A stretch of DNA of 64,000 bases from Yunchengibacter salinarum (lineage in GTDB: Bacteria; Pseudomonadota; Alphaproteobacteria; Sphingomonadales; Kordiimonadaceae), in the NCBI RefSeq assembly GCF_037658235.1, contig NZ_JBBJLN010000007.1:124001-188000 (forward strand). The letters run 5' to 3'. The position numbers were made by a program, and so were the translations under genes. The notes beneath the pieces are model-generated. The model made no database searches. It had not been told where the DNA came from and saw nothing but the letters and a program-made list of their open reading frames with translations. Every line of letters starts with the position of its first letter. The first letter of the stretch is position 1. This document shows positions 29,123 through 37,182 of the stretch, one piece after another.

Positions 29123-29887
29123 TCAGCCCATGAACCCCAGAAACATCTGCCGCACATGGTCCAGATATACTCGCATGATGGTGCCAACCACCAGCGACAA
29201 CAGGGTGAAGCCTACCAGAATATTCATGGGCATGGCGATAAAGAAGATCTGAAGCGATGGCGACAGGCGCGCCACCAGGCCAAGGCCCGTGTTGAAGATC
29301 AGGGCATAGACCATGAAGGGCGAGGCCATCTGGATGCCCAGATAAAACGCATCGGACACGAAGCCGATCATGACACCGGCAAAATCCGCCACCATCAGCT
29401 CCGAACCGGCGGGAAACTTCGTATAGCTTTCCACCATGCCCAGGATCAGCACATGGTGCAGGTCGGTCACGAAAATCAGCGCCGTGGCGATCAGGGTCAG
29501 CAGGGTGGCCACGGTGGCCGACTGGGTTCCCTGGGACGGGTCGAAACTCTGTGCCGCGGCAAGGCCCGTATTGAAGGCGATCACCGTGCCCGCCACATGG
29601 CTTGCCGAGACCAGCACGCGGGCGGCATAGGCCACCATGCTGCCCAGCAACAGTTCCCGCAGCATCAGCGCCCCCAGCCCAAAGGGCGAGGCCGGCATAT
29701 CCGGCAGGTGGGCCTGCACCGACAGATAGACCGGCAGGCTGATGACCATGGCAAGGGTGGTTCGGATGCGGGTGGGGATGCTGCGGTCGCCAAGGGCGGG
29801 CATGATCAGCGCCATCGGCAACATGCGCACCAGAACCAGAAGATAGCCGAAAGCCTCGGCGGGCAGCACATCTCCCAGCATGATCAC
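29123..29887 (-). CDS. fliR: Flagellar export gate protein FliR
   Basis: This 254-residue, highly hydrophobic protein has about six membrane helices. Its order after fliQ and before flhB is the conserved export-gate order. Segments such as LVRMLPMALIMPALGDRSIP and the C-terminal VGTIMRVYLDHVRQMF fit the family. The ATG overlaps the fliQ stop (ATGA), so translation is coupled. FliR forms the FliPQR export pore with FliP and FliQ. Confidence 0.93.
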   Translation of the reverse strand: MIMLGDVLPAEAFGYLLVLVRMLPMALIMPALGDRSIPTRIRTTLAMVISLPVYLSVQAHLPDMPASPFGLGALMLRELLLGSMVAYAARVLVSASHVAGTVIAFNTGLAAAQSFDPSQGTQSATVATLLTLIATALIFVTDLHHVLILGMVESYTKFPAGSELMVADFAGVMIGFVSDAFYLGIQMASPFMVYALIFNTGLGLVARLSPSLQIFFIAMPMNILVGFTLLSLVVGTIMRVYLDHVRQMFLGFMG

Positions 29888-30153
29888 CCCCCGCCGGTAA
29901 CGATCTTGTCGGCGATCCGGTCCATGAAACTGCCAAGAAGCTGCCCCATGCGCGGCAGAAGCAGGGTCAGCCCAAGGAACACCGCAATGATCTTCGGCAC
30001 GAAGGTCAGGGTCATTTCCTGCAATTGGGTCATGGCCTGGAACAGCGCGATGATAAGGCCGGTGCCCAGCGCGATGGCCATGATCGGCCCCGCCACCGAC
30101 AAAAGCGTGGTCAGCGCATCCCGCGCCACATCCAGAACTTCAGGGCCGGTCAT
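29884..30153 (-). CDS. fliQ: Flagellar export gate protein FliQ
   Basis: This 89-residue protein has two membrane helices (about residues 15-38 and 50-72) and the FliQ family segment FQAMTQLQEMTLTFVPK. Several copies surround the FliPR core of the flagellar export pore. Its TGA overlaps the fliR ATG. It is separated from fliE by 246 bases that hold no gene I can support, so an extra promoter there is possible. Confidence 0.95.
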   Translation of the reverse strand: MTGPEVLDVARDALTTLLSVAGPIMAIALGTGLIIALFQAMTQLQEMTLTFVPKIIAVFLGLTLLLPRMGQLLGSFMDRIADKIVTGGG

Positions 30154-30399
30154 TGGCTGGTTCCCGTCACTGTTAACCGGTCGGGCGCGCGGCCCGCGAG
30201 TGGTGCATCGCCCGGCAGTCTGCCCGCGCTTTCAAGCGGCTGTCAATCAACGCACCGGCAGAACCGGGCAACATTGGCCCATGCACGGCAAAAAGCACCC
30301 CCCACGGCAAAGTATGCCGGGTGCAAAGGCGCGCCGATGATGGTGATAGACGCCGTTTCCCGAACCAGGCCCTGGCGGGAACCGGCGTGCCGACAGGCC

Positions 30400-30717
30400 C
30401 TAAATGGGCATCCGCATGATCCGGTTATAGCTTTCCAGAATCTTGTCCCGCACGCGCACCACCGTATTGACGGTATTTTCCGCGTCCGAGACCGCCGTGA
30501 CCACATCCACAAGATTGCCTTCGCCGCGCACCGCCTGCGCCGAGGCGGTTTCCGCCCGCTCGCTGGTGTCGCGCACATTCTTCAGGCTGTCTTCCAGCAG
30601 TTGGGTGAAGCCGGATTGCCCCTCGCCCGCGGCGTCGGCCTTGTCCGCCCCGCCGCTCTGAAGTGCCTGGGACGCGCGGGCATAGGCACTGGCAGCGTCG
30701 AAATTCTTGATGTCCAT
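30400..30717 (-). CDS. fliE: Flagellar hook-basal body protein FliE
   Basis: FliE joins the MS ring to the proximal rod. The 105-residue protein has the usual Ser/Gly-rich N terminus and the conserved helical C-terminal half (GFTQLLEDSLKNV, then AVSDAENTVNTVVRVRDK and a final SYNRIMRMPI). Gene order flgB-flgC-fliE is the standard one. It starts 54 bases after flgC. Confidence 0.95.
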   Translation of the reverse strand: MDIKNFDAASAYARASQALQSGGADKADAAGEGQSGFTQLLEDSLKNVRDTSERAETASAQAVRGEGNLVDVVTAVSDAENTVNTVVRVRDKILESYNRIMRMPI

Positions 30718-30771
30718 GTGTCACACCTTTCCGGGCCCGCGGCCAAGAGGGCAGGCCCGTTTCACCACGCC

Positions 30772-31179
30772 CTAACGCAGCAGTTCGACCGTCTGGGTCG
30801 CCATCCGGCGCGCGCTTTCCATGGCGTTCAGATTGGAACGGTAGGAGCGCTGCGCCTGCTGCATGTCCATCATTTCCACCATGCTGTTCACATTGGTGGT
30901 CTTGATATAACCGTCCGCATCGGCAGCCGGATTGCCCGGATCGTATTTCTTGCCGAAGTCGCTCTGATCATGAACCACCCGATCCGATTTCACAAGGGTC
31001 ACCTCGCTGGCGCGGTCCAGTTCCGCCTTGAACGTGATCAGCTTGCGCCGATAGGGATCGCCGCCCGGCTCGGACGCCTGCGTGCCCGCATTGGCAAGAT
31101 TTTCCGAGATGACCCGCATCCGGGTGCTTTGGGCTTTCAGGCCCGATGCGGATGCCATCATTGACTGTTTCAGGTCCAT
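30772..31179 (-). CDS. flgC: Flagellar basal-body rod protein FlgC
   Basis: This 135-residue proximal rod protein has the N-terminal rod motif LKAQSTRMRVISENLANAGT (about residues 13-32) and the C-terminal helix ending in NLNAMESARRMATQTVELLR. The pair of terminal helices forms the axial coiled coil. It lies 67 bases after flgB in the sigma-54-driven operon. Confidence 0.96.
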   Translation of the reverse strand: MDLKQSMMASASGLKAQSTRMRVISENLANAGTQASEPGGDPYRRKLITFKAELDRASEVTLVKSDRVVHDQSDFGKKYDPGNPAADADGYIKTTNVNSMVEMMDMQQAQRSYRSNLNAMESARRMATQTVELLR

Positions 31180-31246
31180 TGTTCGTCTCCTTGGCTCAGG
31201 CGGTCAGTGTTCATTCCGGGCGGGCTGGCGGTCATCCGGCCTGTGT

Positions 31247-31663
31247 TCAGGCCCTGCCCAGGGCGGCTGACAGAATATCCCTGTTCTTCTTGTACAGATT
31301 GGCCACCATGCCGTAATTCATCTGATTGTCCGCCAGCTTGATCATCTCGTCCTCCAGCACGACGGCATTGCCATCCGGCGTCACTTCGGTGTCGGCCTCG
31401 CGCGCTTCGGGCACCCGCTGATCGCGGCCACCGGCCCCGGCGGCGCCGCGTGCGCCGGCACTGGATGCCGGGCGACCGGCATCATCGGTGCGGCTGGCCA
31501 GCTTTTCCACCATGCCGCCGAAAGACTGACCGGGCATTTCCTTGGCGTGATAACCGGGGGTATCCGCATTGGCCACATTCTCGGCGATGGTCTGCTGATT
31601 GGCGGTCAGCCAGATCATGCGCTCCTTCAGCGCCGACATCACACTCAGATCCTGCATACTCAT
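31247..31663 (-). CDS. flgB: Flagellar basal-body rod protein FlgB
   Basis: This 138-residue proximal rod protein has the rod motif LTANQQTIAENVANADTPGY (about residues 19-38). A Gly/Ala-rich insertion follows at about residues 60-90, and the family C-terminal helix (MNYGMVANLYKKNRDILSAAL) ends it. It is the first gene of the minus-strand flagellar operon and has a near-consensus sigma-54 promoter 66 bases upstream. Confidence 0.95.
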   Translation of the reverse strand: MSMQDLSVMSALKERMIWLTANQQTIAENVANADTPGYHAKEMPGQSFGGMVEKLASRTDDAGRPASSAGARGAAGAGGRDQRVPEAREADTEVTPDGNAVVLEDEMIKLADNQMNYGMVANLYKKNRDILSAALGRA

Positions 31664-31728
31664 TCTGTCACCCTTCCCTTGCCGATGGGGTCGTTCTCAG
31701 CCCCGACACCGTGGTCGGATGAATGATA

Positions 31729-31744
31729 TGCAATCATGGTGCCA
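31729..31744 (-). promoter_or_regulatory. Sigma-54 promoter of the flgB operon
   Basis: The minus strand reads TGGCAC-CATGA-TTGCA. The GG (-24) and GC (-12) elements have exactly 10 bases between them, one base off the TGGCACG-N4-TTGCA consensus. It lies 66 bases before the flgB ATG. Sigma-54 promoters with FlbD-type activators are known for such operons in Caulobacter and relatives. Confidence 0.8.
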
Positions 31745-31810
31745 GTTTAAGAGCGCCACACCGCAAGTCCCCCCTTGCAAAAGCCGGCCCTTTCCGCCTT
31801 CACTGGGGGC

Positions 31811-32233
31811 ATGGGCAATGATCACACCAGCAACCGGGATGCCCCTGAACATGGGGCCGGGTCAGCGCCAAGGCGGGCGGTGGCGGTGTCCGGTGATAGC
31901 GCCGCTGGCGGGCCCCGTGTCACGGCCACCGGTGAAGGCGCGCTGGCGGAACGGATTCTGGATATCGCCTTCGCCAATGGTGTAAAGGTACGCGAAGATG
32001 CGGCCCTGGTGGACATTCTCTCCACGCTTGAGGTGGACAGCCCCATTCCGCTGGAAGCACTGACGGCTGTATCCATGGTGCTGGAACGGGTTTACCGCGC
32101 GAACCAGGAGGCCAGCGGCGACCATGGCGCCACGACGGTCAGCGTCGGCACCGGCGCGCGCCCCGATGCGGTGGAAGGCGTGTACCGCCATGCCCCGGCA
32201 CAGCCCCGGCTTGAAGGAAACGGCGATGGATGA
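31811..32233 (+). CDS. FlhB C-terminal-domain paralogue (EscU/YscU/HrcU-type switch domain)
   Basis: This 140-residue protein resembles only the cytosolic domain of FlhB. The core ALAERILDIAFANGVKVRED and the following IPLEALTAVSMVLERVYRANQ align with the part of FlhB after NPTH, but the NPTH site and membrane helices are absent. FlhB-C homologues of this kind are known in several flagellated bacteria and may tune substrate switching. ATG 31811 is used; an upstream TTG (31775) is possible. It overlaps fliO by 8 bases and is divergent from flgB. The first 45 residues are low in complexity. Confidence 0.75.
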   Translation: MGNDHTSNRDAPEHGAGSAPRRAVAVSGDSAAGGPRVTATGEGALAERILDIAFANGVKVREDAALVDILSTLEVDSPIPLEALTAVSMVLERVYRANQEASGDHGATTVSVGTGARPDAVEGVYRHAPAQPRLEGNGDG

Positions 32234-32546
32234 CAGCAGCTATGTGGTGGATATCCTGAGCGCGCTCAGCGTGCTGCTGATACTGCTTGGGGTGCTGTTC
32301 GGCGGTGCGTGGCTGGTGCGCCGCTTCAATCTGGTTCCGGGCGTTCCCCTTGGCCCGCGCGGCCAATCGCGGGAAGTGGAGGTTCTGGAAACCCGCGCGC
32401 TGGACCCGCGCAACCGCCTTGTGCTTGTGCGCTGGCGGGGGCACCGTTATCTTCTTGCCGTCGGTCAGGAAGGCAGCCGCCTGATCGATCGCACGCCAGC
32501 CGATACCGGCGGCACCTTTCAGGACCAGTTGAGTGACCCGTCATGA
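32226..32546 (+). CDS. fliO: Flagellar biosynthesis protein FliO
   Basis: FliO helps to assemble the FliP ring. The 106-residue protein has one membrane helix (about residues 10-30, ALSVLLILLGVLFGGAWLV), followed by the FliO cytosolic motif with VEVLETRALDPRNRLVLVRW and RYLLAVGQEG. The start ATG 32226 has AAGGAAAC upstream and overlaps the preceding gene by 8 bases. Its stop codon overlaps the fliP start (ATGA). Confidence 0.9.
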   Translation: MDDSSYVVDILSALSVLLILLGVLFGGAWLVRRFNLVPGVPLGPRGQSREVEVLETRALDPRNRLVLVRWRGHRYLLAVGQEGSRLIDRTPADTGGTFQDQLSDPS

Positions 32547-33394
32547 CCGCGAAATTCTCCCCTGCGTCCACGCCCGACTATGGCCAGATCGCCGATGATG
32601 CCCGGCGTGGTCTGCGACAGGCCCTGAAATGGGCGCTGCCCGTGGCCGGGGCGCTCGCGATCATGGCCGTCATGGTGGTGGCCCTCAGCCAGCCCGGCGC
32701 GGCCCAGTCGGTTAATCTGGATCTTGGCGAATCCGGCACGCTCACGGGGCGCGTGGTCCAACTCATCCTGCTGATCACGGTGATTTCACTGGCGCCCAGC
32801 ATGTTGATCATGGTCACCAGCTTCGTGCGCATGGTGATCGTGTTCTCCATCCTGCGCAACGCCATGGGCACGCAAAGCTCCCCCCCCAACATGGTGATGA
32901 TATCGCTGGCCTTTTTCCTGACCCTCTATGTCATGGCGCCGGTGTTCGACCGGGTCTGGGAAAACGCCATCGACCCGCTGATCAAGGAAGAGATCGACGA
33001 GTTCGATGCCTATGAACGCGCCCGCGGGCCGTTGCACGGCTTCATGATGAGCCAGGTACGCGAAAACGATCTGAAGCTGTTCATGGATCTGGGCAATGTC
33101 CCGAATGAAACGGTGGAAAACCCGGAAGACATTTCCATGGCCACGCTGATCCCGGCCTTCATGATCAGTGAAATCCGGCGCGGTTTCGAAATCGGCTTCC
33201 TGATCTATGTGCCTTTTCTGGTGCTGGACATGGTGATCGCCTCGGTCCTGATGAGCATGGGCATGATGATGCTGCCCCCGGTGATGGTTTCCATGCCGTT
33301 CAAGCTGATCTTTTTCGTGCTGGTGGACGGCTGGAATCTGCTGGCGGGCTCGCTGGTGCGCAGCTTCGGCACCATACCGCCGCCCACACCCTGA
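32543..33394 (+). CDS. fliP: Flagellar export gate protein FliP
   Basis: This 283-residue protein forms the core of the FliPQR export pore. An N-terminal helix or signal (about residues 33-54) precedes the conserved segments SLAPSMLIMVTSFVRMVIVF, AMGTQSSPPN and SEIRRGFEIGFLIYVPFLV, which are diagnostic for FliP. Four membrane helices are visible. The ATG overlaps the fliO stop by 4 bases. It is the last gene of the plus-strand flagellar operon and converges on the propeller-protein gene. Confidence 0.96.
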   Translation: MTAKFSPASTPDYGQIADDARRGLRQALKWALPVAGALAIMAVMVVALSQPGAAQSVNLDLGESGTLTGRVVQLILLITVISLAPSMLIMVTSFVRMVIVFSILRNAMGTQSSPPNMVMISLAFFLTLYVMAPVFDRVWENAIDPLIKEEIDEFDAYERARGPLHGFMMSQVRENDLKLFMDLGNVPNETVENPEDISMATLIPAFMISEIRRGFEIGFLIYVPFLVLDMVIASVLMSMGMMMLPPVMVSMPFKLIFFVLVDGWNLLAGSLVRSFGTIPPPTP

Positions 33395-33404
33395 CCGGCA
33401 TCCC

Positions 33405-34538
33405 CTACCGGGCCGCATCCACAGCCAGGGCCGGGCGCGGTATCCGGGCGATATGGGGGCTGTCCAGCGTACCCAGAAACAGCATTCCGCCTCTTTCCTC
33501 CACCGATGTCACATGGTGCAGGTGGCTGCCGTCCGGGTCGTCCAGGCTGGCCATCACGGCGGCGCCATCGGCGGCGACCGTCAGCCCCAGCACATGGCCG
33601 GAACGCACCGGCGCCGGGGCCAGCCAGTCCGGCAACAGGGTGGTGATGCGCTTCAATACGGGGTAAGGATGCATCCGATCCAGCAGGGCATTGCGCGGCG
33701 CGAACAGCGCCACCCAATAAACGCCCCCTGCCCCACGGGAAACACCATCGGGAAAGCCGGGCAGATTGTCCGCCACGATCCGGCTTTCGCCCGCACGCGG
33801 CCCGGACAGGAAAAGCTGGCGCAGGCGATAGCGCCCGGTTTCCACCACCAGCACCGAAGACCCGTCATCGGCCACGGCCACGCCATTGGCGAAATGCAGG
33901 CCGGAAAGCAGCACCCGCACGGCCCGTTCCGCCGGGTCATACGCCAGCAGGCGCCCGGTGCCGCGCCCCTCAATGATGTCCAGCCGCGACTGGCCAATGG
34001 TAAAGCGGGCGCTGGCATCGCTTACATATATCCGGCCATCCGGCCCCACCGCCACATCGTCCGCGAAATGCAGGTGGGCCGCATCCGCCGCGCCAGCCGG
34101 GATCAAGGTGTCCACCATCGCCGCGTCCGGGGAAAACGGCTGACGCACGCGCAGCAGGCCGCGACCGGCATCGGCCACGATCAGGCTGCCGTCCGCCGCC
34201 CAGTCCAGCCCCAAGGGGCGGCCACCCCGCCCCAGCAATGTATGCAGGCGACGGCCATCGGGGGCCATCACCAGCAGGCGGCCATCATCCAGCCCGGTGA
34301 TCATGCGCCCGTCATGCCACACGGCCACGTCTTCGCCGCCCACACCGTCGCCCAGGGGCAGGCGCTCGGCGCCATCCAGTTCATTATTGCGGGTCAGGGC
34401 GCCCGTCAGGGCCGGCGCGGCGGGTGCGCGCCAGGCCACCGGGCTGATCGGGGCGGGCACCAGAAAGGCCAGAACGCCGAAGAATCCCGCCACCACCAGC
34501 AGCAGCCCCAGCACCACACGCAGCCATGTCGAACCCAT
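33405..34538 (-). CDS. Membrane-anchored strictosidine-synthase/SMP-30-like beta-propeller
   Basis: This 377-residue protein has an N-terminal membrane anchor (about residues 5-28) and a six-bladed propeller of the strictosidine-synthase/gluconolactonase group, with blade motifs such as GRPLGLDWAADGSLIVADAGRG, HFADDVAVGPDGRIYVSDAS and LHFANGVAVADDGS. Bacterial members are often called lactonases or SMP-30-like, but substrates are rarely known. The active face should be periplasmic. It is encoded alone, converging on fliP, with prfC further downstream. Confidence 0.75.
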   Translation of the reverse strand: MGSTWLRVVLGLLLVVAGFFGVLAFLVPAPISPVAWRAPAAPALTGALTRNNELDGAERLPLGDGVGGEDVAVWHDGRMITGLDDGRLLVMAPDGRRLHTLLGRGGRPLGLDWAADGSLIVADAGRGLLRVRQPFSPDAAMVDTLIPAGAADAAHLHFADDVAVGPDGRIYVSDASARFTIGQSRLDIIEGRGTGRLLAYDPAERAVRVLLSGLHFANGVAVADDGSSVLVVETGRYRLRQLFLSGPRAGESRIVADNLPGFPDGVSRGAGGVYWVALFAPRNALLDRMHPYPVLKRITTLLPDWLAPAPVRSGHVLGLTVAADGAAVMASLDDPDGSHLHHVTSVEERGGMLFLGTLDSPHIARIPRPALAVDAAR

Positions 34539-34620
34539 GTTCGCCCCCTCCTCATGATGATCCCTGTCATGACAGCACCCGAAAACGGCGCCGGGATCAA
34601 GGGGAACGACGCAACAGGCC

Positions 34621-36204
34621 CTATACCACCTCTTCCTTGGCTTTCAGGAAGTGCAATTCGGGGAAGTCATCCATGGCCTTGTCGAGATGCCACTGATTGC
34701 GCGCCAGATAGACCGGCGCGCCGGTATGATCATGGGCCAGCGCGGTGCGGTTGCGCTCCTCGAATTTTTTCAGAACGGCCTTGTCGCCCTCCACCCACTG
34801 GGCGGTCATCAGGCTGGTGGGCTCGAACGTGACCGGCACCTGATATTCGGTGCGGATGCGATCCGCCAGCACGTCGAATTGCAGGGCGCCCACCACGCCC
34901 ACCACCCAATCGCTGCTCATCAGCGGCTTGAACACGCGGGCCGCGCCCTCCTCGGCCAGTTGCTCCAGCGCGCGGCCCAGATGCTTGGCCTTCATGGGGT
35001 CATCGGCGCGCACGGTCTGCAACAGTTCCGGCGCGAAGCTGGGCACGCCTTTGAAGCGGATGTCCTCGCTCTCGCTCAGCGTGTCGCCAATGCGCAGATT
35101 GCCATGGTTGGGGATGCCGATAATATCGCCGGGATAGGCTTCTTCCGCCACTTCACGGTCCCGGGCCAGGAACAGCAGCGCATTATGGATCGCCATGGTC
35201 TTGCCATTGCGCACATGCTTCAGCTTGATCCCCTTGCGGAAACGCCCCGAAGCCAGGCGCAGAAAGGCGATGCGATCCCGGTGGCGCGGGTCCATGTTCG
35301 CCTGAATCTTGAAGACGAAGCCGGAAACCTTCTCCTCCTCCGGCCTCACCTCGCGGGTGACGGCGGGCGCGGGCTTCGGCGACGGGGCGAAATCCCCCAG
35401 TCCACGCAGAATTTCCTGCACGCCAAAATTATTGATCGCCGAACCGAAAAACACCGGCGTCAGCGTGCCATCCAGATAGGCTTGCGGGTCCCACGAAGCG
35501 CAGGCGCCCCGCACCAGTTCCACCTCCGAGCGCAACTGTTCCACCGCATAATCGGGCAGCAAGTCATCCAGCTTGGGATCGTCCAGCCCGCTGCACTTGA
35601 TACCTTCCTTGATCTCGTCGCCCTTGGAGCGGTCGAACAGGATCAGTTGGTCGTTCAACAGATCATAGCAGCCGCGGAAATCCCGCCCCATGCCGATGGG
35701 CCAGCTTGCCGGGCACACGTCCAGCGCCAGGCTTTCCTCCACCTCGTCCAGCAGTTCCAGGGGGTCGCGGGCTTCACGGTCCATCTTGTTGATGAAGGTG
35801 GTAATGGGCATGTCGCGCAGGCGGCACACTTCAAACAGCTTGCGGGTCTGGGTCTCGATCCCCTTGGCCGCATCCAGCACCATCACGGCACTGTCCACCG
35901 CGCTGAGCGTGCGATAGGTGTCCTCCGAAAAGTCCTCGTGGCCCGGCGTGTCCAGCAGGTTGAAGGTGTGCCCCTCGAACTCGAAGGTCATCACAGACGA
36001 GGAGACGGAAATGCCCCGTTCCTGCTCCACCTTCATCCAGTCCGACCGGGCGCGGCGCCGCTCCCCACGGGCCTTCACTTCCCCGGCAAGCTGAATGGCG
36101 CCGCCGAACAGAAGCAGTTTTTCGGTCAGCGTGGTCTTGCCCGCGTCCGGGTGTGAAATGATGGCGAAGGTGCGCCGCTTGCGGATTTCCTCGGCAAGGC
36201 CCAT
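34621..36204 (-). CDS. prfC: Peptide chain release factor 3 (RF3)
   Basis: RF3 is a GTPase that removes RF1 or RF2 from the ribosome after peptide release. The 527-residue protein has the G motifs SHPDAGKTTL (G1), DTPGHEDF (G3) and NKMDREARDP (G4), then the translation-factor domains II and III of RF3 (KVSGFVFKIQANMDPRHRDR). The ATG at 36204 is chosen because AAGGGAA lies 8 bases upstream and the product length matches RF3 (529 in E. coli). The frame extends to 36276 without a better start. Confidence 0.95.
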   Translation of the reverse strand: MGLAEEIRKRRTFAIISHPDAGKTTLTEKLLLFGGAIQLAGEVKARGERRRARSDWMKVEQERGISVSSSVMTFEFEGHTFNLLDTPGHEDFSEDTYRTLSAVDSAVMVLDAAKGIETQTRKLFEVCRLRDMPITTFINKMDREARDPLELLDEVEESLALDVCPASWPIGMGRDFRGCYDLLNDQLILFDRSKGDEIKEGIKCSGLDDPKLDDLLPDYAVEQLRSEVELVRGACASWDPQAYLDGTLTPVFFGSAINNFGVQEILRGLGDFAPSPKPAPAVTREVRPEEEKVSGFVFKIQANMDPRHRDRIAFLRLASGRFRKGIKLKHVRNGKTMAIHNALLFLARDREVAEEAYPGDIIGIPNHGNLRIGDTLSESEDIRFKGVPSFAPELLQTVRADDPMKAKHLGRALEQLAEEGAARVFKPLMSSDWVVGVVGALQFDVLADRIRTEYQVPVTFEPTSLMTAQWVEGDKAVLKKFEERNRTALAHDHTGAPVYLARNQWHLDKAMDDFPELHFLKAKEEVV

Positions 36205-36256
36205 GGGATATTCCCTTACTTGTCTGGTCAGGCTGGCGCGCGGCCAGATGGGCGCG

Positions 36257-36284
36257 ACCCTAGCGATCCGAACCACAAATGCAA
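36257..36284 (-). promoter_or_regulatory. Possible prfC promoter
   Basis: On the minus strand, TTGCAT (36284-36279) and TAGGGT (36262-36257) are 16 bases apart and about 55 bases before prfC. The -10 hexamer is weak. Confidence 0.3.
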
Positions 36285-36344
36285 GGGGGGAAGCCCGCCT
36301 GCCATACCCGGTGAGCGCTGGTTCCGCACCACGCCCCGAACATG

Positions 36345-36378
36345 AAAAGCCCGCCGCCCTGGGGAGAAGGCGGCGGGC
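36345..36378 (-). terminator. Intrinsic terminator downstream of the phasin gene
   Basis: GCCCGCCGCC (36378-36369 on the minus strand) pairs perfectly over 10 bp with GGCGGCGGGC (36358-36349), with a 10-base loop, and is followed by TTTT. It lies about 80 bases after the phasin stop codon. Confidence 0.8.
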
Positions 36379-36459
36379 AAGCGCTTAATGGACGAGCGGG
36401 CCCCTCAGGAGTTGAGGGAGGGGAGGGAGGGAGACCCCTGAGGCCCCGCCACCGTCACA

Positions 36460-36924
36460 TTACTTCGCTGCGCTTTTCAGATCTTCAACGCACTCGCTGT
36501 AGCGCTTTTGCAGAACGGACACGGCCTTCTGGTTGGCGTCCACAGCGGCATCATTGGCTTCACGCAGAGCCTTCAGGTTCTTCTTGAACAGATCCTGGCT
36601 CTTCTTGAAGGTTTCGTTGATGCCATCTTCCGGTGTCTTGGTGGAGAACACGCTGGAAGCGTCTTCGCTGAACTGGCTCATATTGTCCTTGGCCAGGTCC
36701 ACCTGCTTCTGGGCCACCGTCTTGATGCCTTCAAAGGCGAGGCGGCTGGCTTCAGCGGATGCTTCCATGTTCTTGCGACCGAAGTCGAACATGGTGGAAG
36801 CGTCAAAGCTCGGCGCCGAGAAAAACTCGGAGAAGGCTTCGAAATTCTTTTTCATGTCATCCGCAACCTTGGTGGCATTGTCAGTTGCGGTGCTCTTGGT
36901 GCTTTTCGTGCTGGTAGTGGTCAT
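36460..36924 (-). CDS. Phasin (polyhydroxyalkanoate granule protein)
   Basis: This 154-residue amphipathic, mostly helical protein has the phasin pattern. A Thr/Ser/Lys-rich start is followed by FSEFFSAPSFDASTMFDFGRKN and the conserved NMEASAEASRLAFEGIKTVAQKQVD. Phasins coat PHA granules and control their size and number. No PHA synthase is in the window. The gene has its own strong promoter and terminator, as expected for an abundant protein, and codon use is biased to favoured codons (AAG, TTC, GAA). Confidence 0.88.
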   Translation of the reverse strand: MTTTSTKSTKSTATDNATKVADDMKKNFEAFSEFFSAPSFDASTMFDFGRKNMEASAEASRLAFEGIKTVAQKQVDLAKDNMSQFSEDASSVFSTKTPEDGINETFKKSQDLFKKNLKALREANDAAVDANQKAVSVLQKRYSECVEDLKSAAK

Positions 36925-37078
36925 TTTTCAGTTCCCTTGGTGTCCGGGTTGTCAGTCAAAAAGACGGTTTTCCAACCGGGCCCGTCTGTTCTTCTGACCG
37001 CCCGAAGCCATTTGCAGGGTTCGGGGGACTTTCGGGCCGACGATGTCAGCTTATGCTGCACCGCACTCTCTGATGTCG

Positions 37079-37107
37079 GTTGTACCGGCACCGCAGCATT
37101 TTGTCAA
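37079..37107 (-). promoter_or_regulatory. Strong promoter of the phasin gene
   Basis: On the minus strand, TTGACA (37107-37102, consensus) and TACAAC (37084-37079) are separated by 17 bases, about 155 bases before the phasin ATG. A TGTGCA-G-TGCACA palindrome (37115-37127) sits just upstream of the -35. Confidence 0.65.
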
Positions 37108-37114
37108 GCTTTTT

Positions 37115-37127
37115 TGTGCAGTGCACA
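37115..37127. promoter_or_regulatory. TGCA-type palindrome upstream of the phasin promoter
   Basis: TGTGCA and TGCACA form a perfect inverted repeat around a single G, 8 bases upstream of the phasin -35. PhaR-type regulators of PHA genes bind TGC/GCA-rich repeats, so this is a candidate operator. No regulator gene is nearby. Confidence 0.35.
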
Positions 37128-37182
37128 CAAGAAAGGGATGCGCCGACACCCCTTTCTCAAGCCTTTGTTTTAACTAACCTTA

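Noticed and set aside
30154..30399. CtrA binding site upstream of fliQ
   Set aside because: Only one TTAAC half-site is present, without the second TTAA at the needed spacing.
31811..33394. A virulence-type III secretion system
   Set aside because: The FlhB-like domain, FliO and FliP belong to a flagellar set; no injectisome genes are present.
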